From NCBI RefSeq assembly GCF_001458335.1, contig NZ_CYTO01000003.1, positions 1 to 64,000 on the forward strand: 64,000 bases of DNA. Reading direction: 5' to 3'. The stretch is from Cognatishimia activa. Lineage in GTDB: Bacteria > Pseudomonadota > Alphaproteobacteria > Rhodobacterales > Rhodobacteraceae. A model generated the notes under the pieces. That model worked only from the letters and a program-made list of their open reading frames with translations, was not told the DNA's origin and searched no databases. Shown here piece by piece: positions 25,140 to 35,200 of the stretch (its first letter is position 1; every line of letters begins with the position of its first letter). The translations under genes and the position numbers were made by a program.

Positions 25140-26504
25140 ATGGTATCTGCAGCAGAGCAAATGGCGGCCAACACAAGCTGGGCCGCGCTTGGTAAAGCGA
25201 CCGACCTTCGCAACCGCATCCTGTTCACCATCGCGCTTTTGATCGTTTATCGTTTGGGCACCTTTATTCCGGTGCCAGGTATCGACGCAAACGCGCTGCG
25301 TGAGTTCATGGAAGGCGCGGCGCAAGGCATTGGTGGCATCCTGACCATGTTCACCGGTGGCGCATTGGGCCGCATGGGGATCTTTGCTCTGGGTATTATG
25401 CCGTATATCTCGGCATCCATTATCGTTCAGCTTCTGACGTCGATGGTTCCAGCTTTGGAACAGTTGAAGAAAGAAGGCGAGCAGGGCCGCAAGAAGATCA
25501 ACCAATACACACGTTACGGTACGGTGCTTTTGGCGACGCTACAGTCCTATGGCTTGGCTGTATCTCTGCAGTCAGGTGATCTTGTTACCGATCCGGGTCT
25601 GTTCTTCATCGTGTCCTGCATGGTGACTTTGGTGGGCGGCACCATGTTCCTGATGTGGCTGGGTGAGCAGATCACCGCACGCGGCATCGGCAACGGTATC
25701 TCTTTGATCATCTTCGTGGGCATTATCGCAGAACTTCCAGCGGCGCTGGCACAGTTCTTTGCATCCGGCCGTTCCGGCGCGATCAGCCCTGCGGTGATTG
25801 TTGGCGTGATCTTCATGGTCATCGCGACCATCGCATTTGTGGTCTTCATGGAGCGCGCGCTGCGTAAGATCCACATTCAATATCCGCGCCGTCAGGTGGG
25901 CATGAAAGTCTATGACGGTGGCTCTAGCCACTTGCCTGTTAAGGTGAACCCAGCGGGTGTTATCCCTGCAATCTTCGCGAGCTCTCTGCTGCTTCTGCCG
26001 ACGACGATTTCTACGTTCTCTGGCAACCAGACCAGCCCGCTGATGTCGACAATCCTGGCCTATTTCGGACCGGGTCAGCCGCTCTATCTACTGTTTTTCA
26101 CAGCGATGATCGTGTTCTTTGCGTTCTTCTATACCTTCAACGTGTCTTTCAAAGTCGACGATGTTGCAGACAACTTGAAGAACCAAAACGGCTTTGTACC
26201 GGGCATTCGCCCAGGCAAGAAAACCGCAGAATATTTGGAATACGTCGTGAACCGCATCTTGGTTCTGGGTTCCGCCTATCTTGCGGCAGTTTGTCTCTTG
26301 CCTGAAATTCTGCGTGGCCAACTGGCAATTCCTTTCTATTTTGGCGGGACATCGGTTCTGATCGTGGTCTCCGTGACCATGGATACGATCCAGCAAGTTC
26401 AAAGCCATCTGCTGGCGCACCAGTATGAAGGCCTGATTGAGAAATCGCAGCTTCGTGGCAAAGGCGCCAAGAAGCGCGGGCGGAAGGGAGCCGCACGTCG
26501 ATGA
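25140..26504 (+). CDS. secY: Protein translocase subunit SecY
   Basis: A 454-residue protein with ten membrane helices that forms the channel for protein export. Recognisable parts are [19 protein letters not shown] in helix 1, [20 protein letters not shown] in helix 2 and [20 protein letters not shown] in the cytoplasmic loop 6/7 region. The C-terminus is strongly basic ([13 protein letters not shown]). It overlaps adk by four bases. Confidence 0.97.
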   Translation: MVSAAEQMAANTSWAALGKATDLRNRILFTIALLIVYRLGTFIPVPGIDANALREFMEGAAQGIGGILTMFTGGALGRMGIFALGIMPYISASIIVQLLTSMVPALEQLKKEGEQGRKKINQYTRYGTVLLATLQSYGLAVSLQSGDLVTDPGLFFIVSCMVTLVGGTMFLMWLGEQITARGIGNGISLIIFVGIIAELPAALAQFFASGRSGAISPAVIVGVIFMVIATIAFVVFMERALRKIHIQYPRRQVGMKVYDGGSSHLPVKVNPAGVIPAIFASSLLLLPTTISTFSGNQTSPLMSTILAYFGPGQPLYLLFFTAMIVFFAFFYTFNVSFKVDDVADNLKNQNGFVPGIRPGKKTAEYLEYVVNRILVLGSAYLAAVCLLPEILRGQLAIPFYFGGTSVLIVVSVTMDTIQQVQSHLLAHQYEGLIEKSQLRGKGAKKRGRKGAARR

Positions 26505-27076
26505 ACATTATTCTGCTTGGCCCACCCGGCGCCGGTAAAGGTACACAGGCTGCCCACTTGGTGGAAAGCCGTGACATGATCCAACTGTCCACCGGAGACA
26601 TGCTGCGCGCAGCAAAGACCTCTGGCACAGAAATGGGCAAAAAAGTTGCCGCAATCATGGATGCTGGTGAACTTGTCACCGATGAGATCGTCATCGGTCT
26701 GATCCGGGAAAAGCTAGAAGGCGACAAAAAGGGCGGTTTCATCTTTGACGGTTTCCCGCGCACGCTGACCCAAGCGGATGCTCTAGAAGACCTGCTTGAA
26801 GAAACCGGCGAAAAGCTCGATGCGGTGATCGCTCTTGCAGTAAATGACGAGGTTCTGGTGGACCGTATCGTTGGTCGCGCCGCGGAAGCGGTTGCAGCTG
26901 GTGGTACCGCTCGTGCGGATGACAATGAGGAAAGCCTCAAGGTTCGTCTGATGGAGTATTACAAAAAGACCAATGCGCTGATTGGCTATTACCATGCCAA
27001 GGGCAATCTGGTCTGGGTCGACGGTCTGGCCGAAATCGACGACGTGAAAGCTGAGATCGCTGAAGCACTGGGTTAA
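26501..27076 (+). CDS. adk: Adenylate kinase
   Basis: A 191-residue enzyme catalysing ATP + AMP to 2 ADP. The P-loop is [13 protein letters not shown] (about residues 5-17), followed by [10 protein letters not shown] and the AMP-site [11 protein letters not shown]. The LID is the short form ([20 protein letters not shown]), which explains the length below the 214 residues of the E. coli enzyme. It ends the fourth block. Confidence 0.96.
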   Translation: MNIILLGPPGAGKGTQAAHLVESRDMIQLSTGDMLRAAKTSGTEMGKKVAAIMDAGELVTDEIVIGLIREKLEGDKKGGFIFDGFPRTLTQADALEDLLEETGEKLDAVIALAVNDEVLVDRIVGRAAEAVAAGGTARADDNEESLKVRLMEYYKKTNALIGYYHAKGNLVWVDGLAEIDDVKAEIAEALG

Positions 27077-27101
27077 GACCCGATCCGATTAGTCAATTCA
27101 C

Positions 27102-27133
27102 AAAGAGCCGGCCCATGGGTCGGCTCTTTGGAT
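27102..27133 (+). terminator. Terminator after adk
   Basis: Nine-base stem AAAGAGCCG / CGGCTCTTT with an inner CCCATGGG palindrome; only a short T run follows. Confidence 0.75.
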
Positions 27134-27263
27134 TCAGGCGACCTGTGTCCAAAAATTCTCCCAGAAATTCGCGGGGCACACCAGACCTGCGCCGAAGCAC
27201 ACTTTACAACACTGCTTTGGACGTGAATGCTTCGATTCAAGAAGGCCAACAGGGACGCTCCTC

Positions 27264-29126
27264 ATGACAGATTTTCTCTTACTTGCATTCGTATTTCTTG
27301 TCGCGGGCGTTTTGGCTGTGCCGATTGCTTCGCGGCTCGGGTTGGGATCGGTGCTGGGTTACTTAATTGCGGGCATCGTGATTAGTCCAATCCTTGCGTG
27401 GTTGCATGTAGATGTGATCTCGATCCAACACTTTGCGGAGTTCGGCGTCGTGATGATGCTGTTCCTTGTGGGGCTTGAACTTGAACCGAAGCTCTTATGG
27501 TCGATGAGGGCGAAGCTCTTGGGGCTCGGTGGTGGTCAGGTGGGCATTACCGCCTTAGTGGTGATGGGCGTCGCCATGGTGCTGGGACAGCCTTGGACAT
27601 TGGCTTTGGCCATCGGTCTTGTATTTGCGTTGTCTTCCACTGCGATTGTTCTTCAGACCCTTGGGGAAAAAGGGCTAATGAAAAGCGATGGCGGGCAATC
27701 CAGCTTCTCGGTGCTTTTGTTTCAAGACATCGCTGTGATCCCAATGCTGGCTTTGGTGCCTCTGTTGGCATTGCCCGAGTTGGTCGAAGCTATGTCGCAC
27801 GGTTCCCATGGCGATGACGGCCATCATGGCGCATCATTGAGCTTGGTGGATGGTTTGCCCGGTTGGGGTGCGGCTTTGGTCACGCTAGGCTCTATCGCGG
27901 CGGTGATCGGGGGCGGGGCCTTCCTGACAAGCCCGATTTTCCGCTTCATTGCAGGTGCGCAGCTACGTGAGCTCTTTGTTGCGACTGCTTTGATGATGGT
28001 GATCGGCATCGCGCTATTGATGTCCTTGGTGGGCCTATCGCCTGCCCTTGGCACCTTCCTTGCAGGTGTCGTGCTGGCCAATAGTGAATACCGTCATGAG
28101 CTCGAAAGCGACATTGATCCATTCAAAGGTCTATTGCTTGGGCTGTTCTTCATGACGGTCGGCGCAGGCATCAACTTTGGCCTGCTGTTTGATAACCTTG
28201 GGACGATCGTTGGCCTAACACTGCTGTTGATCGTCGTAAAAGTCGCGGTGCTCTTCGTGCTAGCGGTCATTTTCAAGATTAGGGGATCTGACCGTTGGCT
28301 CTTTGCCCTTGGCCTCGCGCAAGCCGGTGAATTCGGTTTCGTACTCTTGTCGTTTATGGTCTCCAATGCGGTGATCCCTGCGGAGCTGGCTGACCGTCTC
28401 TTGCTTATCGTGGCTCTGTCCATGCTCCTGACACCCGCGCTGTTTATCATATACGATCAGGTCATCGCTCCGCGCTTTTCTGACGCCGAAGAGCGCGAGA
28501 TGGATGACATTGCGGAACAAAGCGATATCATTATCGCGGGCCATGGCCGTGTCGGTGGGATCGTGAGCCGTATCCTGCGCGGAGCAGGGATGACACCGAC
28601 GGTGATCGACTTCAGCTCAAAACAGTTGGAAATGCTCAAGGCGTTTAACGTGCAAGCCTATTACGGCGACGCAACCCGACCGGATTTGTTGCATGCGGCT
28701 GGCATTCACGATGCGAAGCTCCTGGTGGTCGCGATTGATGACAAAGAACAGATCACAGGACTGGTGCACTACGTAAAGCAGCACTATCCAAATCTACACG
28801 TGGTGGCTCGCGCCGTGGATCGTAACCACGTTTATGACCTCTGGCATGCAGGATGCCGCGATATTATTCGTGACACATATGATAGCTCTTTGCGTATGGG
28901 TCGATCGGCGATCCAAAGCCTCGGTTATTCCGAAGACCAAGCCCAACGCATGGTGGATACCTTTAACGAGCTGGACCGCAAGTCCATGCTGATTGCAGCA
29001 GACCATTACGATCCTGCTGTACCTGCGCTTGAAAATCAGGCTTACATGGGTGTCATTCGCGACAGTATTGACGAGTGGAATGCGGAGCTGGAAACTAAGC
29101 TGAAAGCGATTATGGCGGAGCGTTGA
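27264..29126 (+). CDS. KefB-like monovalent cation:proton antiporter (CPA2)
   Basis: A 620-residue inner-membrane protein. Residues 1 to about 385 form a Na+/H+ exchanger-type domain with some twelve helices (GLGSVLGYLIAGIVISP, FGVVMMLFLVGLELEPK). From about residue 415 a TrkA-N/RCK nucleotide-binding domain begins with IIIAGHGRVGGIVSRILRGAG, a GxGxxG-type fold, and contains the YYGDATRPDLLHAAGI loop. It likely exports K+ or Na+ in exchange for protons under redox or nucleotide control. No KefF/KefG partner is nearby. It occupies the gap between adk and rpsM with its own spacing and ordinary codon use. Confidence 0.85.
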   Translation: MTDFLLLAFVFLVAGVLAVPIASRLGLGSVLGYLIAGIVISPILAWLHVDVISIQHFAEFGVVMMLFLVGLELEPKLLWSMRAKLLGLGGGQVGITALVVMGVAMVLGQPWTLALAIGLVFALSSTAIVLQTLGEKGLMKSDGGQSSFSVLLFQDIAVIPMLALVPLLALPELVEAMSHGSHGDDGHHGASLSLVDGLPGWGAALVTLGSIAAVIGGGAFLTSPIFRFIAGAQLRELFVATALMMVIGIALLMSLVGLSPALGTFLAGVVLANSEYRHELESDIDPFKGLLLGLFFMTVGAGINFGLLFDNLGTIVGLTLLLIVVKVAVLFVLAVIFKIRGSDRWLFALGLAQAGEFGFVLLSFMVSNAVIPAELADRLLLIVALSMLLTPALFIIYDQVIAPRFSDAEEREMDDIAEQSDIIIAGHGRVGGIVSRILRGAGMTPTVIDFSSKQLEMLKAFNVQAYYGDATRPDLLHAAGIHDAKLLVVAIDDKEQITGLVHYVKQHYPNLHVVARAVDRNHVYDLWHAGCRDIIRDTYDSSLRMGRSAIQSLGYSEDQAQRMVDTFNELDRKSMLIAADHYDPAVPALENQAYMGVIRDSIDEWNAELETKLKAIMAER

Positions 29127-29191
29127 ACCTTCTGAAAATGTTTGGCCATAAGGTTTTTGACCTGTGGTCCAAACTCCATTGGTTTCTGCCC

Positions 29192-29220
29192 TTGACCCAC
29201 CCCTAAATCCCCCTTATTCA
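29192..29220 (+). promoter_or_regulatory. Candidate promoter of the rpsM block
   Basis: TTGACC, a 17-base spacer and TATTCA, about 160 bases before rpsM. Confidence 0.6.
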
Positions 29221-29235
29221 GCGCTATCTCTATTA

Positions 29236-29360
29236 GAGAATCAAATTCTCGTTTTTCGGGTCGCTCCCGGAAAACAGATCACCTGAATCAGCTACGGCCC
29301 GATGGCAGAAATGTCTCGGGCTTATGTTGTGAAAAAAGGTTCTGGAGCTACGGAACCGCA
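29236..29360 (+). promoter_or_regulatory. Structured leader of rpsM
   Basis: Four successive hairpins lie between the promoter and rpsM: GAGAAT/ATTCTC followed by GT5 (29236-29256, terminator-like), CGGG/CCCG, GCCCGA/TCGGGC and GGTTC/GAACC. The first sits within about ten bases of the predicted start. An autoregulated leader is plausible; S4 represses the alpha operon in enterobacteria, but rpsD is not in this operon. Confidence 0.45.
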
Positions 29361-29380
29361 ACAATGAAGGACTAAGACAC

Positions 29381-29749
29381 TTGGCACGTATCGCCGGCGT
29401 TAACATCCCGACCCATAAACGGGTCCCGATCGCCCTGACTTACATCACTGGTATTGGTCACACCTCCGCAAAAGCAATCTGTGAAGCTGTTGGTATTGAC
29501 GCGACTCGTCGCGTGAACGAACTGTCTGACGCAGAAGTTCTGGCTGTTCGTGAGCACATCGACGCAACCTACACCGTTGAAGGTGACCTGCGCCGTGAAG
29601 TTCAAATGAACATCAAACGTCTGATGGACCTGGGCTGCTACCGCGGTCTGCGTCACCGTCGTAACCTTCCGGTTCGCGGTCAGCGTACCCACACTAACGC
29701 TCGTACTCGCAAAGGTCCTGCAAAGGCCATTGCTGGTAAGAAGAAATAA
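29381..29749 (+). CDS. rpsM: 30S ribosomal protein S13
   Basis: A 122-residue protein of the subunit interface. [20 protein letters not shown] at the start and [20 protein letters not shown] near the end are diagnostic. The start codon is TTG, preceded by AAGGAC; no ATG gives the proper N-terminus. A weak start in a stoichiometric ribosomal protein is uncommon. Confidence 0.95.
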   Translation: MARIAGVNIPTHKRVPIALTYITGIGHTSAKAICEAVGIDATRRVNELSDAEVLAVREHIDATYTVEGDLRREVQMNIKRLMDLGCYRGLRHRRNLPVRGQRTHTNARTRKGPAKAIAGKKK

Positions 29750-29763
29750 GGGGGGCTGATTAG

Positions 29764-30153
29764 ATGGCACGCGATAAGAGAGCGCCTAAGCGCAAGGAAC
29801 GTAAGAACATCGCCGCTGGTGTTGCTCACGTGAACTCTTCGTTCAACAACACCAAAATCCTGATCTCTGACGTTCAGGGTAACGCGATTTCTTGGTCCTC
29901 TGCTGGCACCATGGGTTTCAAAGGCTCTCGTAAGTCTACCCCATACGCTGCTCAGATGGCTGCGGAAGATGCTGGCAAGAAAGCACAGGATCACGGCGTA
30001 AAAACTCTGGAAGTTGAAGTTCAAGGTCCAGGTTCCGGTCGTGAATCCGCCCTGCGCGCATTGGCTGCAATTGGTTTCAACATCACATCCATCCGTGACG
30101 TGACCCCAATCGCACACAACGGCTGCCGCCCACCAAAGCGCCGCCGCGTATAA
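29764..30153 (+). CDS. rpsK: 30S ribosomal protein S11
   Basis: A 129-residue platform protein. [20 protein letters not shown] and [20 protein letters not shown] are diagnostic. A 115-base spacer with a GGGGCCG/CGGCCCC hairpin (about 30170-30196) separates it from rpoA. Confidence 0.97.
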   Translation: MARDKRAPKRKERKNIAAGVAHVNSSFNNTKILISDVQGNAISWSSAGTMGFKGSRKSTPYAAQMAAEDAGKKAQDHGVKTLEVEVQGPGSGRESALRALAAIGFNITSIRDVTPIAHNGCRPPKRRRV

Positions 30154-30268
30154 TTCGATATTTTAGGTCTGGGGCCGCGTGTTTTTTCACGGCCCCAGTT
30201 CGTCATTTTGAAACCTCGGGAGTTGGACCCTGATTGATCATGGGGGTTTGACAGGAATGGAGGGACGC

Positions 30269-31285
30269 ATGATCCACAAAAATTGGGCAGAATTGATCAA
30301 GCCAACCCAGCTTGAAATCAAGCCGGGCAACGACCCTGCACGCCAAGCAACTGTTATTGCTGAACCGCTGGAACGCGGCTTTGGTCTGACTATGGGTAAC
30401 GCGCTGCGCCGCGTTCTGATGAGCTCTCTGCAAGGTGCAGCGATCACATCCGTACAGATCGACAACGTTCTGCACGAGTTCTCTTCTGTCGCGGGCGTTC
30501 GTGAAGACGTTACCGACATCATCCTGAACCTGAAGCAGGTTGCTCTGCGCATGGAAGTGGAAGGCCCTAAGCGTCTTTCCATCAATGCAAAAGGTCCAGG
30601 TGCAGTGACTGCGGGTGATATCTCTGACTCCGCGGGCATCGAAGTTCTGAACAAAGACCATGTCATCTGCCACCTGGACGACGGCGCGGATCTGTTTGTT
30701 GAACTGACTGTAAACACTGGCAAAGGCTATGTGTCCGCAGACAAGAACAAGCCAGAAGACGCACCAATCGGCCTGATGCCAATCGATGCGATCTACTCTC
30801 CGGTCAAGAAAGTGTCTTATGACGTTCAGCCGACCCGTGAAGGTCAGGTTCTGGACTATGACAAACTGACCATGAAGATCGAAACAGATGGCTCCATCAC
30901 GCCAGAAGACGCGGTTGCATTCGCAGCACGTATTCTGCAGGACCAGCTGTCTATCTTCGTAAACTTCGACGAACCAGAAGCGGCTGGCCGTCAGGACGAA
31001 GACGATGGTCTCGAGTTCAACCCACTTCTGCTGAAGAAAGTGGACGAGCTGGAACTGTCTGTGCGTTCTGCAAACTGCTTGAAGAACGACAACATCGTTT
31101 ACATCGGCGATCTGATCCAGAAAACCGAAGCAGAAATGCTGCGCACACCGAACTTCGGCCGCAAATCTTTGAACGAAATCAAAGAAGTGCTGTCTGGCAT
31201 GGGTCTGCACCTAGGCATGGATGTCGAGGACTGGCCACCGGACAACATCGAAGATCTGGCGAAGAAATTCGAAGACGCATTCTAA
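30269..31285 (+). CDS. rpoA: RNA polymerase subunit alpha
   Basis: A 338-residue subunit. The N-terminal domain that starts core assembly contains [20 protein letters not shown], and the C-terminal domain for UP elements and activators contains [27 protein letters not shown] precedes the ATG at 30269, so the frame start at 30248 is not used. 161 bases separate it from rplQ, including a GGCGGG/CCCGCC hairpin. Confidence 0.97.
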   Translation: MIHKNWAELIKPTQLEIKPGNDPARQATVIAEPLERGFGLTMGNALRRVLMSSLQGAAITSVQIDNVLHEFSSVAGVREDVTDIILNLKQVALRMEVEGPKRLSINAKGPGAVTAGDISDSAGIEVLNKDHVICHLDDGADLFVELTVNTGKGYVSADKNKPEDAPIGLMPIDAIYSPVKKVSYDVQPTREGQVLDYDKLTMKIETDGSITPEDAVAFAARILQDQLSIFVNFDEPEAAGRQDEDDGLEFNPLLLKKVDELELSVRSANCLKNDNIVYIGDLIQKTEAEMLRTPNFGRKSLNEIKEVLSGMGLHLGMDVEDWPPDNIEDLAKKFEDAF

Positions 31286-31446
31286 GAGCGTCTTGAACAA
31301 TTCTGGCGGGGCATGTAAGTGGCCCGCCAAATGCTCGCAGGTAGCGAGGAAAACAAGGGCAATCCTGCCCCAAGGAGAGCGACCGACACGCATCGGAAGC
31401 CAGACAAAGCATCGCCTGACCAAAGGCACAAAGAAGGATTGAAATT

Positions 31447-31866
31447 ATGCGTCACGCAAAAGGCTACCGTCGCCTCAACCGGACACACGAGCACCGCAAA
31501 GCGATGTTCGCAAACATGGCTGGTTCCCTGATCGAGCACGAGCAGATCAAAACAACCCTGCCAAAAGCAAAAGAACTGCGCCCGATCGTTGAAAAACTGA
31601 TCACTCTGGGCAAGCGCGGCGACCTGCACGCGCGCCGTCAGGCCGCAGCTCAACTGAAGCAAGACAAGCACGTTGCAAAACTGTTTGAAGTGCTTGGCCC
31701 ACGTTTCGCAGAGCGTCAGGGTGGTTACATCCGCGTTCTGAAAGCGGGCTTCCGCTACGGTGACATGGCGCCAATGGCGATCATCGAATTCGTAGAGCGC
31801 GACAAAGACGCAAAAGGCGCAGCTGACAAAGCGCGTCTGGTCGAAGAAGAAGCGGCTGCAGAATAA
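31447..31866 (+). CDS. rplQ: 50S ribosomal protein L17
   Basis: A 139-residue protein: [20 protein letters not shown], then [20 protein letters not shown]. The C-terminal 20 residues are a charged extension. Last gene of the ribosomal supercluster here. Confidence 0.97.
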   Translation: MRHAKGYRRLNRTHEHRKAMFANMAGSLIEHEQIKTTLPKAKELRPIVEKLITLGKRGDLHARRQAAAQLKQDKHVAKLFEVLGPRFAERQGGYIRVLKAGFRYGDMAPMAIIEFVERDKDAKGAADKARLVEEEAAAE

Positions 31867-31891
31867 TTCTTAAACACTCAGGTGTTTGATG

Positions 31892-31921
31892 ACCCTCGCT
31901 CGAAAGAGCGGGGGTTTTTCT
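31892..31921 (+). terminator. Terminator after rplQ
   Basis: Ten-base stem ACCCTCGCTC / GAGCGGGGGT with a GAAA loop and T5, preceded by a small AAACAC/GTGTTT hairpin at 31872-31887. The convergent enoyl-CoA hydratase gene ends at its foot. Confidence 0.9.
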
Positions 31922-32698
31922 TTATGTGGTCCAGTTTGGCGCTCGCTTTTCCAAGAAGGCGCTGGTTCCTTCTTTCGCATCCGTGGATTTGAACCGGTCT
32001 TTCAGCAAAGTATCGTTTAATTCCCAAGGAAGTTTCTCGTGATCAAGTGCTGCTGCGTTTGCGATGCGCAATGTGTCTTCGGTGGACTGGGCAGAATTGG
32101 CCGCAATTTGTCGAGCGAGATGTTCTGTTGTCTCAGTTAACGCGTCTTTGTGCGCAACCTTGTTGATCAGGCCCCAAGCCAGCATCTGATCGGCGCTAAA
32201 TTGTCCGCCGGTTAGCAATATTTCATTGGCCAACACTCGTGGAAGCCGCGCGGCAAGGCGTAGCGCGCCACCACCACCGGCAATCAAGCCGAGCTTGGGT
32301 TCTGGCAGACCAAAGACAGCACCCGTTTCGGCCACGACCAAATCACAAGCCAACATCAGCTCAAACCCGCCCGCCAATGCGGCCCCCTGAACCGAAGCAA
32401 TGACTGGTTTGCGGCGAGCACGCCTAACAAACCCCGCAAACCCACCGGGGCCAAACAGAATGCGCTCACCTTCTCCATTCTGAAACGCTGCTAAATCCAT
32501 TCCAGCGCAGAACACCGGCCCCGCTCCCTTAAGAATAATTACGCGCACATTTGGGTCGTTTTCTAGCTGACCCAGTGCGCTACGCATGGCGTCGCAAAGC
32601 GCCGGGTTTACGGCATTGCGTTGTTTGGGACGGTTGAGAGTGAGGGTCCCTATGCCTTGGCTTACCTCGACGAGTACGGGTCCATTATCGTTCTGCAT
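31922..32698 (-). CDS. Enoyl-CoA hydratase/isomerase family protein
   Basis: A 258-residue crotonase-fold enzyme. The oxyanion hole is built by FCAGMDLAAF and SVQGAALAGGFELMLACDLV, and both catalytic glutamates are present (GGFEL and GLPEPKLGL). It adds water across a 2,3-enoyl-CoA or performs a related reaction on acyl-CoA. Its start overlaps the end of the acyl-CoA synthetase gene by 14 bases, so the pair forms a small catabolic operon behind the palindrome at 34348-34367. Confidence 0.85.
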   Translation of the reverse strand: MQNDNGPVLVEVSQGIGTLTLNRPKQRNAVNPALCDAMRSALGQLENDPNVRVIILKGAGPVFCAGMDLAAFQNGEGERILFGPGGFAGFVRRARRKPVIASVQGAALAGGFELMLACDLVVAETGAVFGLPEPKLGLIAGGGGALRLAARLPRVLANEILLTGGQFSADQMLAWGLINKVAHKDALTETTEHLARQIAANSAQSTEDTLRIANAAALDHEKLPWELNDTLLKDRFKSTDAKEGTSAFLEKRAPNWTT

Positions 32699-34334
32699 GC
32701 GCTTCCGCTTCCGCTAATTTGCGTAACTCCGCGCGGATGATTTTCCCTGTCGTGGTCGTGGGCATTGCGTCAACAAACCGGATTATCCTTGGCGCTTCAT
32801 AGGCTGCTAGCCTTGATTTAACGTGTAGTTTGATTTCTTCCGCTAAGCTCTCGCCCCTTGTCACACCTGCCGCTAGCTGGACATAGGCCGCGACAATGCT
32901 ACCGCGGATCGGATCAGGTTTGGCGACGACACCTGCCAAAACCACACTTGGGTGCGTGATCAAGCAATCTTCAATCTCAGCTGGCCCGATACGGTAGCCC
33001 GACGAGTTGATGACATCGTCATCGCGCCCCAAAAAGGCAATGCGACCGCTTTCAGTTTTGGTGCCTTTGTCACCCGTCAGTAGCCATTGCACGCCGTCAA
33101 CGGTGCGATACTTCTGTTGCGTTGCTTCCGGGTTATTCCAGTATCGAAGAAACATCACAGGGTCCGGAGCGCGGACGGCAATATCGCCTGGTGCACCGAT
33201 GGGAAGTGAAACACCGGTTTGCTCATCAAGGACATCTACAACGTGACCCGGCACAGGGAATCCCATGATGCCCGGTTCCGAGGGCGCCAGTTCAGAACAA
33301 GAGGAAACGATCATGTTGCATTCGGTTTGCCCGTAAAACTCATTAATGTCGGCGCCCAACGCTTTGCGTCCCCATTCCAAAAGTGGCGCGCCTAAAGGCT
33401 CGCCGCCGCTCGCTACCGAACGTAGTGAAAGCGTTCTTTTTTGAATGCTCTCGTCAGCGCGCATCATTTTCAATGCCGTGGGCGGTAGAAAAGTACTTGT
33501 CACATGATGGTTTTCCATCAAATCGAAAGCTGCTTTGGCGGTGAATTTCTTGAAGCGGCACGCGATGACGGTCACCCCATGGTGTAGCGCAGGCATCAGC
33601 ACATCCAAAAGACCCCCAATCCAAGCCCAATCCGCCGGTGTCCAGATTACGTCTTTTGGTTGCGGGAAGAAGTTGTGGCTCATTTCCACCCCAGGAAGAT
33701 GGCCCAAAAGCACCCGGTGGGCGTGAAGTGCCCCTTTCGGGTTTCCAGTGGTTCCTGAGGTGTAGATCAAAAGGGCAGGGTCATCAGCTTTGGTTTGGGC
33801 CGGTTTGAAATCTGCGCCGCTACCCACCAAGAGATCAGCAAAATCTAGGGCATCCGGGGCCTCTCCATCGACACAATAGACCCGCTCAAGTGCAGGTAAT
33901 TCGGCGCGGATTTGATTGATCTTCTTCAGGCCTTGCCGGTCCGTTACAATCACCCGGGCACCTGCGTCCTTCAATCGATGCAGCAGGGCGTCTGGGCCAA
34001 AGAGGCAAAAGAGCGGCAGTGAGATACAGCCAGATTTGCAGATTGCGATGTGACAAAGGGCGGTTTCGATCGATTGTGGGAGAAAGACTGCAATGCGGTC
34101 CCCAACTTTACTCACCGCCTGCAAGCCCTGCGCCAATCGATTTGAATCGCACTTAAGGTCACTAAATGTAATTTTCCGGGTGTCGCCAGTTTCTGCCACA
34201 TCCACGATGGCGACCCGGTCAGGCCAACGCTCTGCAGGCCGATCACTGATATCGACCCCTAGGTTATAGAGGTCTGGGATTTGCCATCTGAATGCGCTGG
34301 CCATTTCCGATACGGTGGACTTACGTTCGAGCAT
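32685..34334 (-). CDS. AMP-dependent acyl-CoA synthetase
   Basis: A 549-residue adenylate-forming ligase. The ATP motif LLIYTSGTTGNPKGALHAH, the A5 motif NEFYGQTECN, and the C-terminal GDKGTKTESGRIAFLGRDDD followed by VINSSGYRIGPAEIE and the lysine of TTTGKIIRAEL are all present. The closest pattern is the medium-chain/benzoate-CoA ligase group; the acid substrate is not certain. GGGGGA stands directly before the Met at 34334, so this start is preferred over the Met four codons earlier. The product probably feeds the enoyl-CoA hydratase encoded next. Confidence 0.87.
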   Translation of the reverse strand: MLERKSTVSEMASAFRWQIPDLYNLGVDISDRPAERWPDRVAIVDVAETGDTRKITFSDLKCDSNRLAQGLQAVSKVGDRIAVFLPQSIETALCHIAICKSGCISLPLFCLFGPDALLHRLKDAGARVIVTDRQGLKKINQIRAELPALERVYCVDGEAPDALDFADLLVGSGADFKPAQTKADDPALLIYTSGTTGNPKGALHAHRVLLGHLPGVEMSHNFFPQPKDVIWTPADWAWIGGLLDVLMPALHHGVTVIACRFKKFTAKAAFDLMENHHVTSTFLPPTALKMMRADESIQKRTLSLRSVASGGEPLGAPLLEWGRKALGADINEFYGQTECNMIVSSCSELAPSEPGIMGFPVPGHVVDVLDEQTGVSLPIGAPGDIAVRAPDPVMFLRYWNNPEATQQKYRTVDGVQWLLTGDKGTKTESGRIAFLGRDDDVINSSGYRIGPAEIEDCLITHPSVVLAGVVAKPDPIRGSIVAAYVQLAAGVTRGESLAEEIKLHVKSRLAAYEAPRIIRFVDAMPTTTTGKIIRAELRKLAEAEAHAER

Positions 34335-34347
34335 GAATTCCCCCATA

Positions 34348-34367
34348 AAATGAACGATTGTTCATTT
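34348..34367. promoter_or_regulatory. Perfect palindrome, candidate TetR-family operator
   Basis: AAATGAAC GATT GTTCATTT, two exact 8-base arms, 14 bases upstream of the acyl-CoA synthetase start. Size, symmetry and position suit a TetR-type repressor that responds to an acyl-CoA. No such regulator gene is adjacent. Confidence 0.6.
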
Positions 34368-34566
34368 AAGGCAAAGTTGGCGGCAATCCGTGGACCTGTC
34401 AAGGATTATGCCCACTTTCTCAGGCGCGAAAAATCTCCTGGTGCACAGGCAAAAGCGATCCAAAACTGAATACAATGTAGGCCAGCAGGTCGTTCCGTAG
34501 GGGTTTTTCTTTTGAATCTAGCGGTGTAAAGGCTTGGTATTCCCGACGGAAACTTGGAGAGATGCT

Positions 34567-35193
34567 TTGGTAAAACCCATGTCTGTTTTTGACCTCCAGG
34601 GCTTGGCCTTTGGGGTTGTTATGACAAGCCTTGGCGTGGTTTTTTTGAAAGCCGCAGGTCTTGTGACGGGCCAAACAGCAGGGATCGCGTTGCTGTTGTC
34701 CTACGTCCTTTCAATTGGCTTCGGTCCATTGTTTTTCCTAATTGGCATTCCGTTTCTGGTGCTGGCTTGGGTCAAACGCGGTGCGGTCTTTGCCACCCGA
34801 ACCATTATTGTTGTGGTTGGTATTTCAGTTTTATCTCAGGTTTTGGCCGAACTGGTTCTCTTCGAAAAACTCGACCCTTTGGTGGCCGCGATCGCAGGCG
34901 GCGCTTGCAGTGGCGCCGGCCTGATCGCGATCTTCAGGCATAATGCCTCAGCCGGTGGGATGACAATTCTCGGTATTATGCTTGAGCAGCGAACAGGTTT
35001 TAAGGCCGGTTGGTTTCAGCTTTCAGTAGATGCTTTGGTCTTCGCCGCATCTGCGCTGGTCCTAAACCCGTCGCAGCTTCTCTATTCCTTTATCGGCGCG
35101 TTGATTACCAATATGGCCATCGTCTGGAACTTCGACGTCGCCCAAAGTGGCACTGGCCGCCCCGGTTATGGCCGTGCAGCCACTAAAGACTAA
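34567..35193 (+). CDS. YitT-family membrane protein
   Basis: A 208-residue integral membrane protein of the YitT/DUF161 type with about five helices. The segment TGQTAGIALLLSYVLSIGFG is the family signature, and SAGGMTILGIMLEQRTGFKA a second conserved loop. Function is unproven; some relatives are associated with transport. GGAGAG lies before a TTG at 34567, which was chosen; ATG at 34579 is an alternative. It is followed by one copy of a 60-base repeat. Confidence 0.75.
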   Translation: MVKPMSVFDLQGLAFGVVMTSLGVVFLKAAGLVTGQTAGIALLLSYVLSIGFGPLFFLIGIPFLVLAWVKRGAVFATRTIIVVVGISVLSQVLAELVLFEKLDPLVAAIAGGACSGAGLIAIFRHNASAGGMTILGIMLEQRTGFKAGWFQLSVDALVFAASALVLNPSQLLYSFIGALITNMAIVWNFDVAQSGTGRPGYGRAATKD

Positions 35194-35200
35194 ACCCGTC

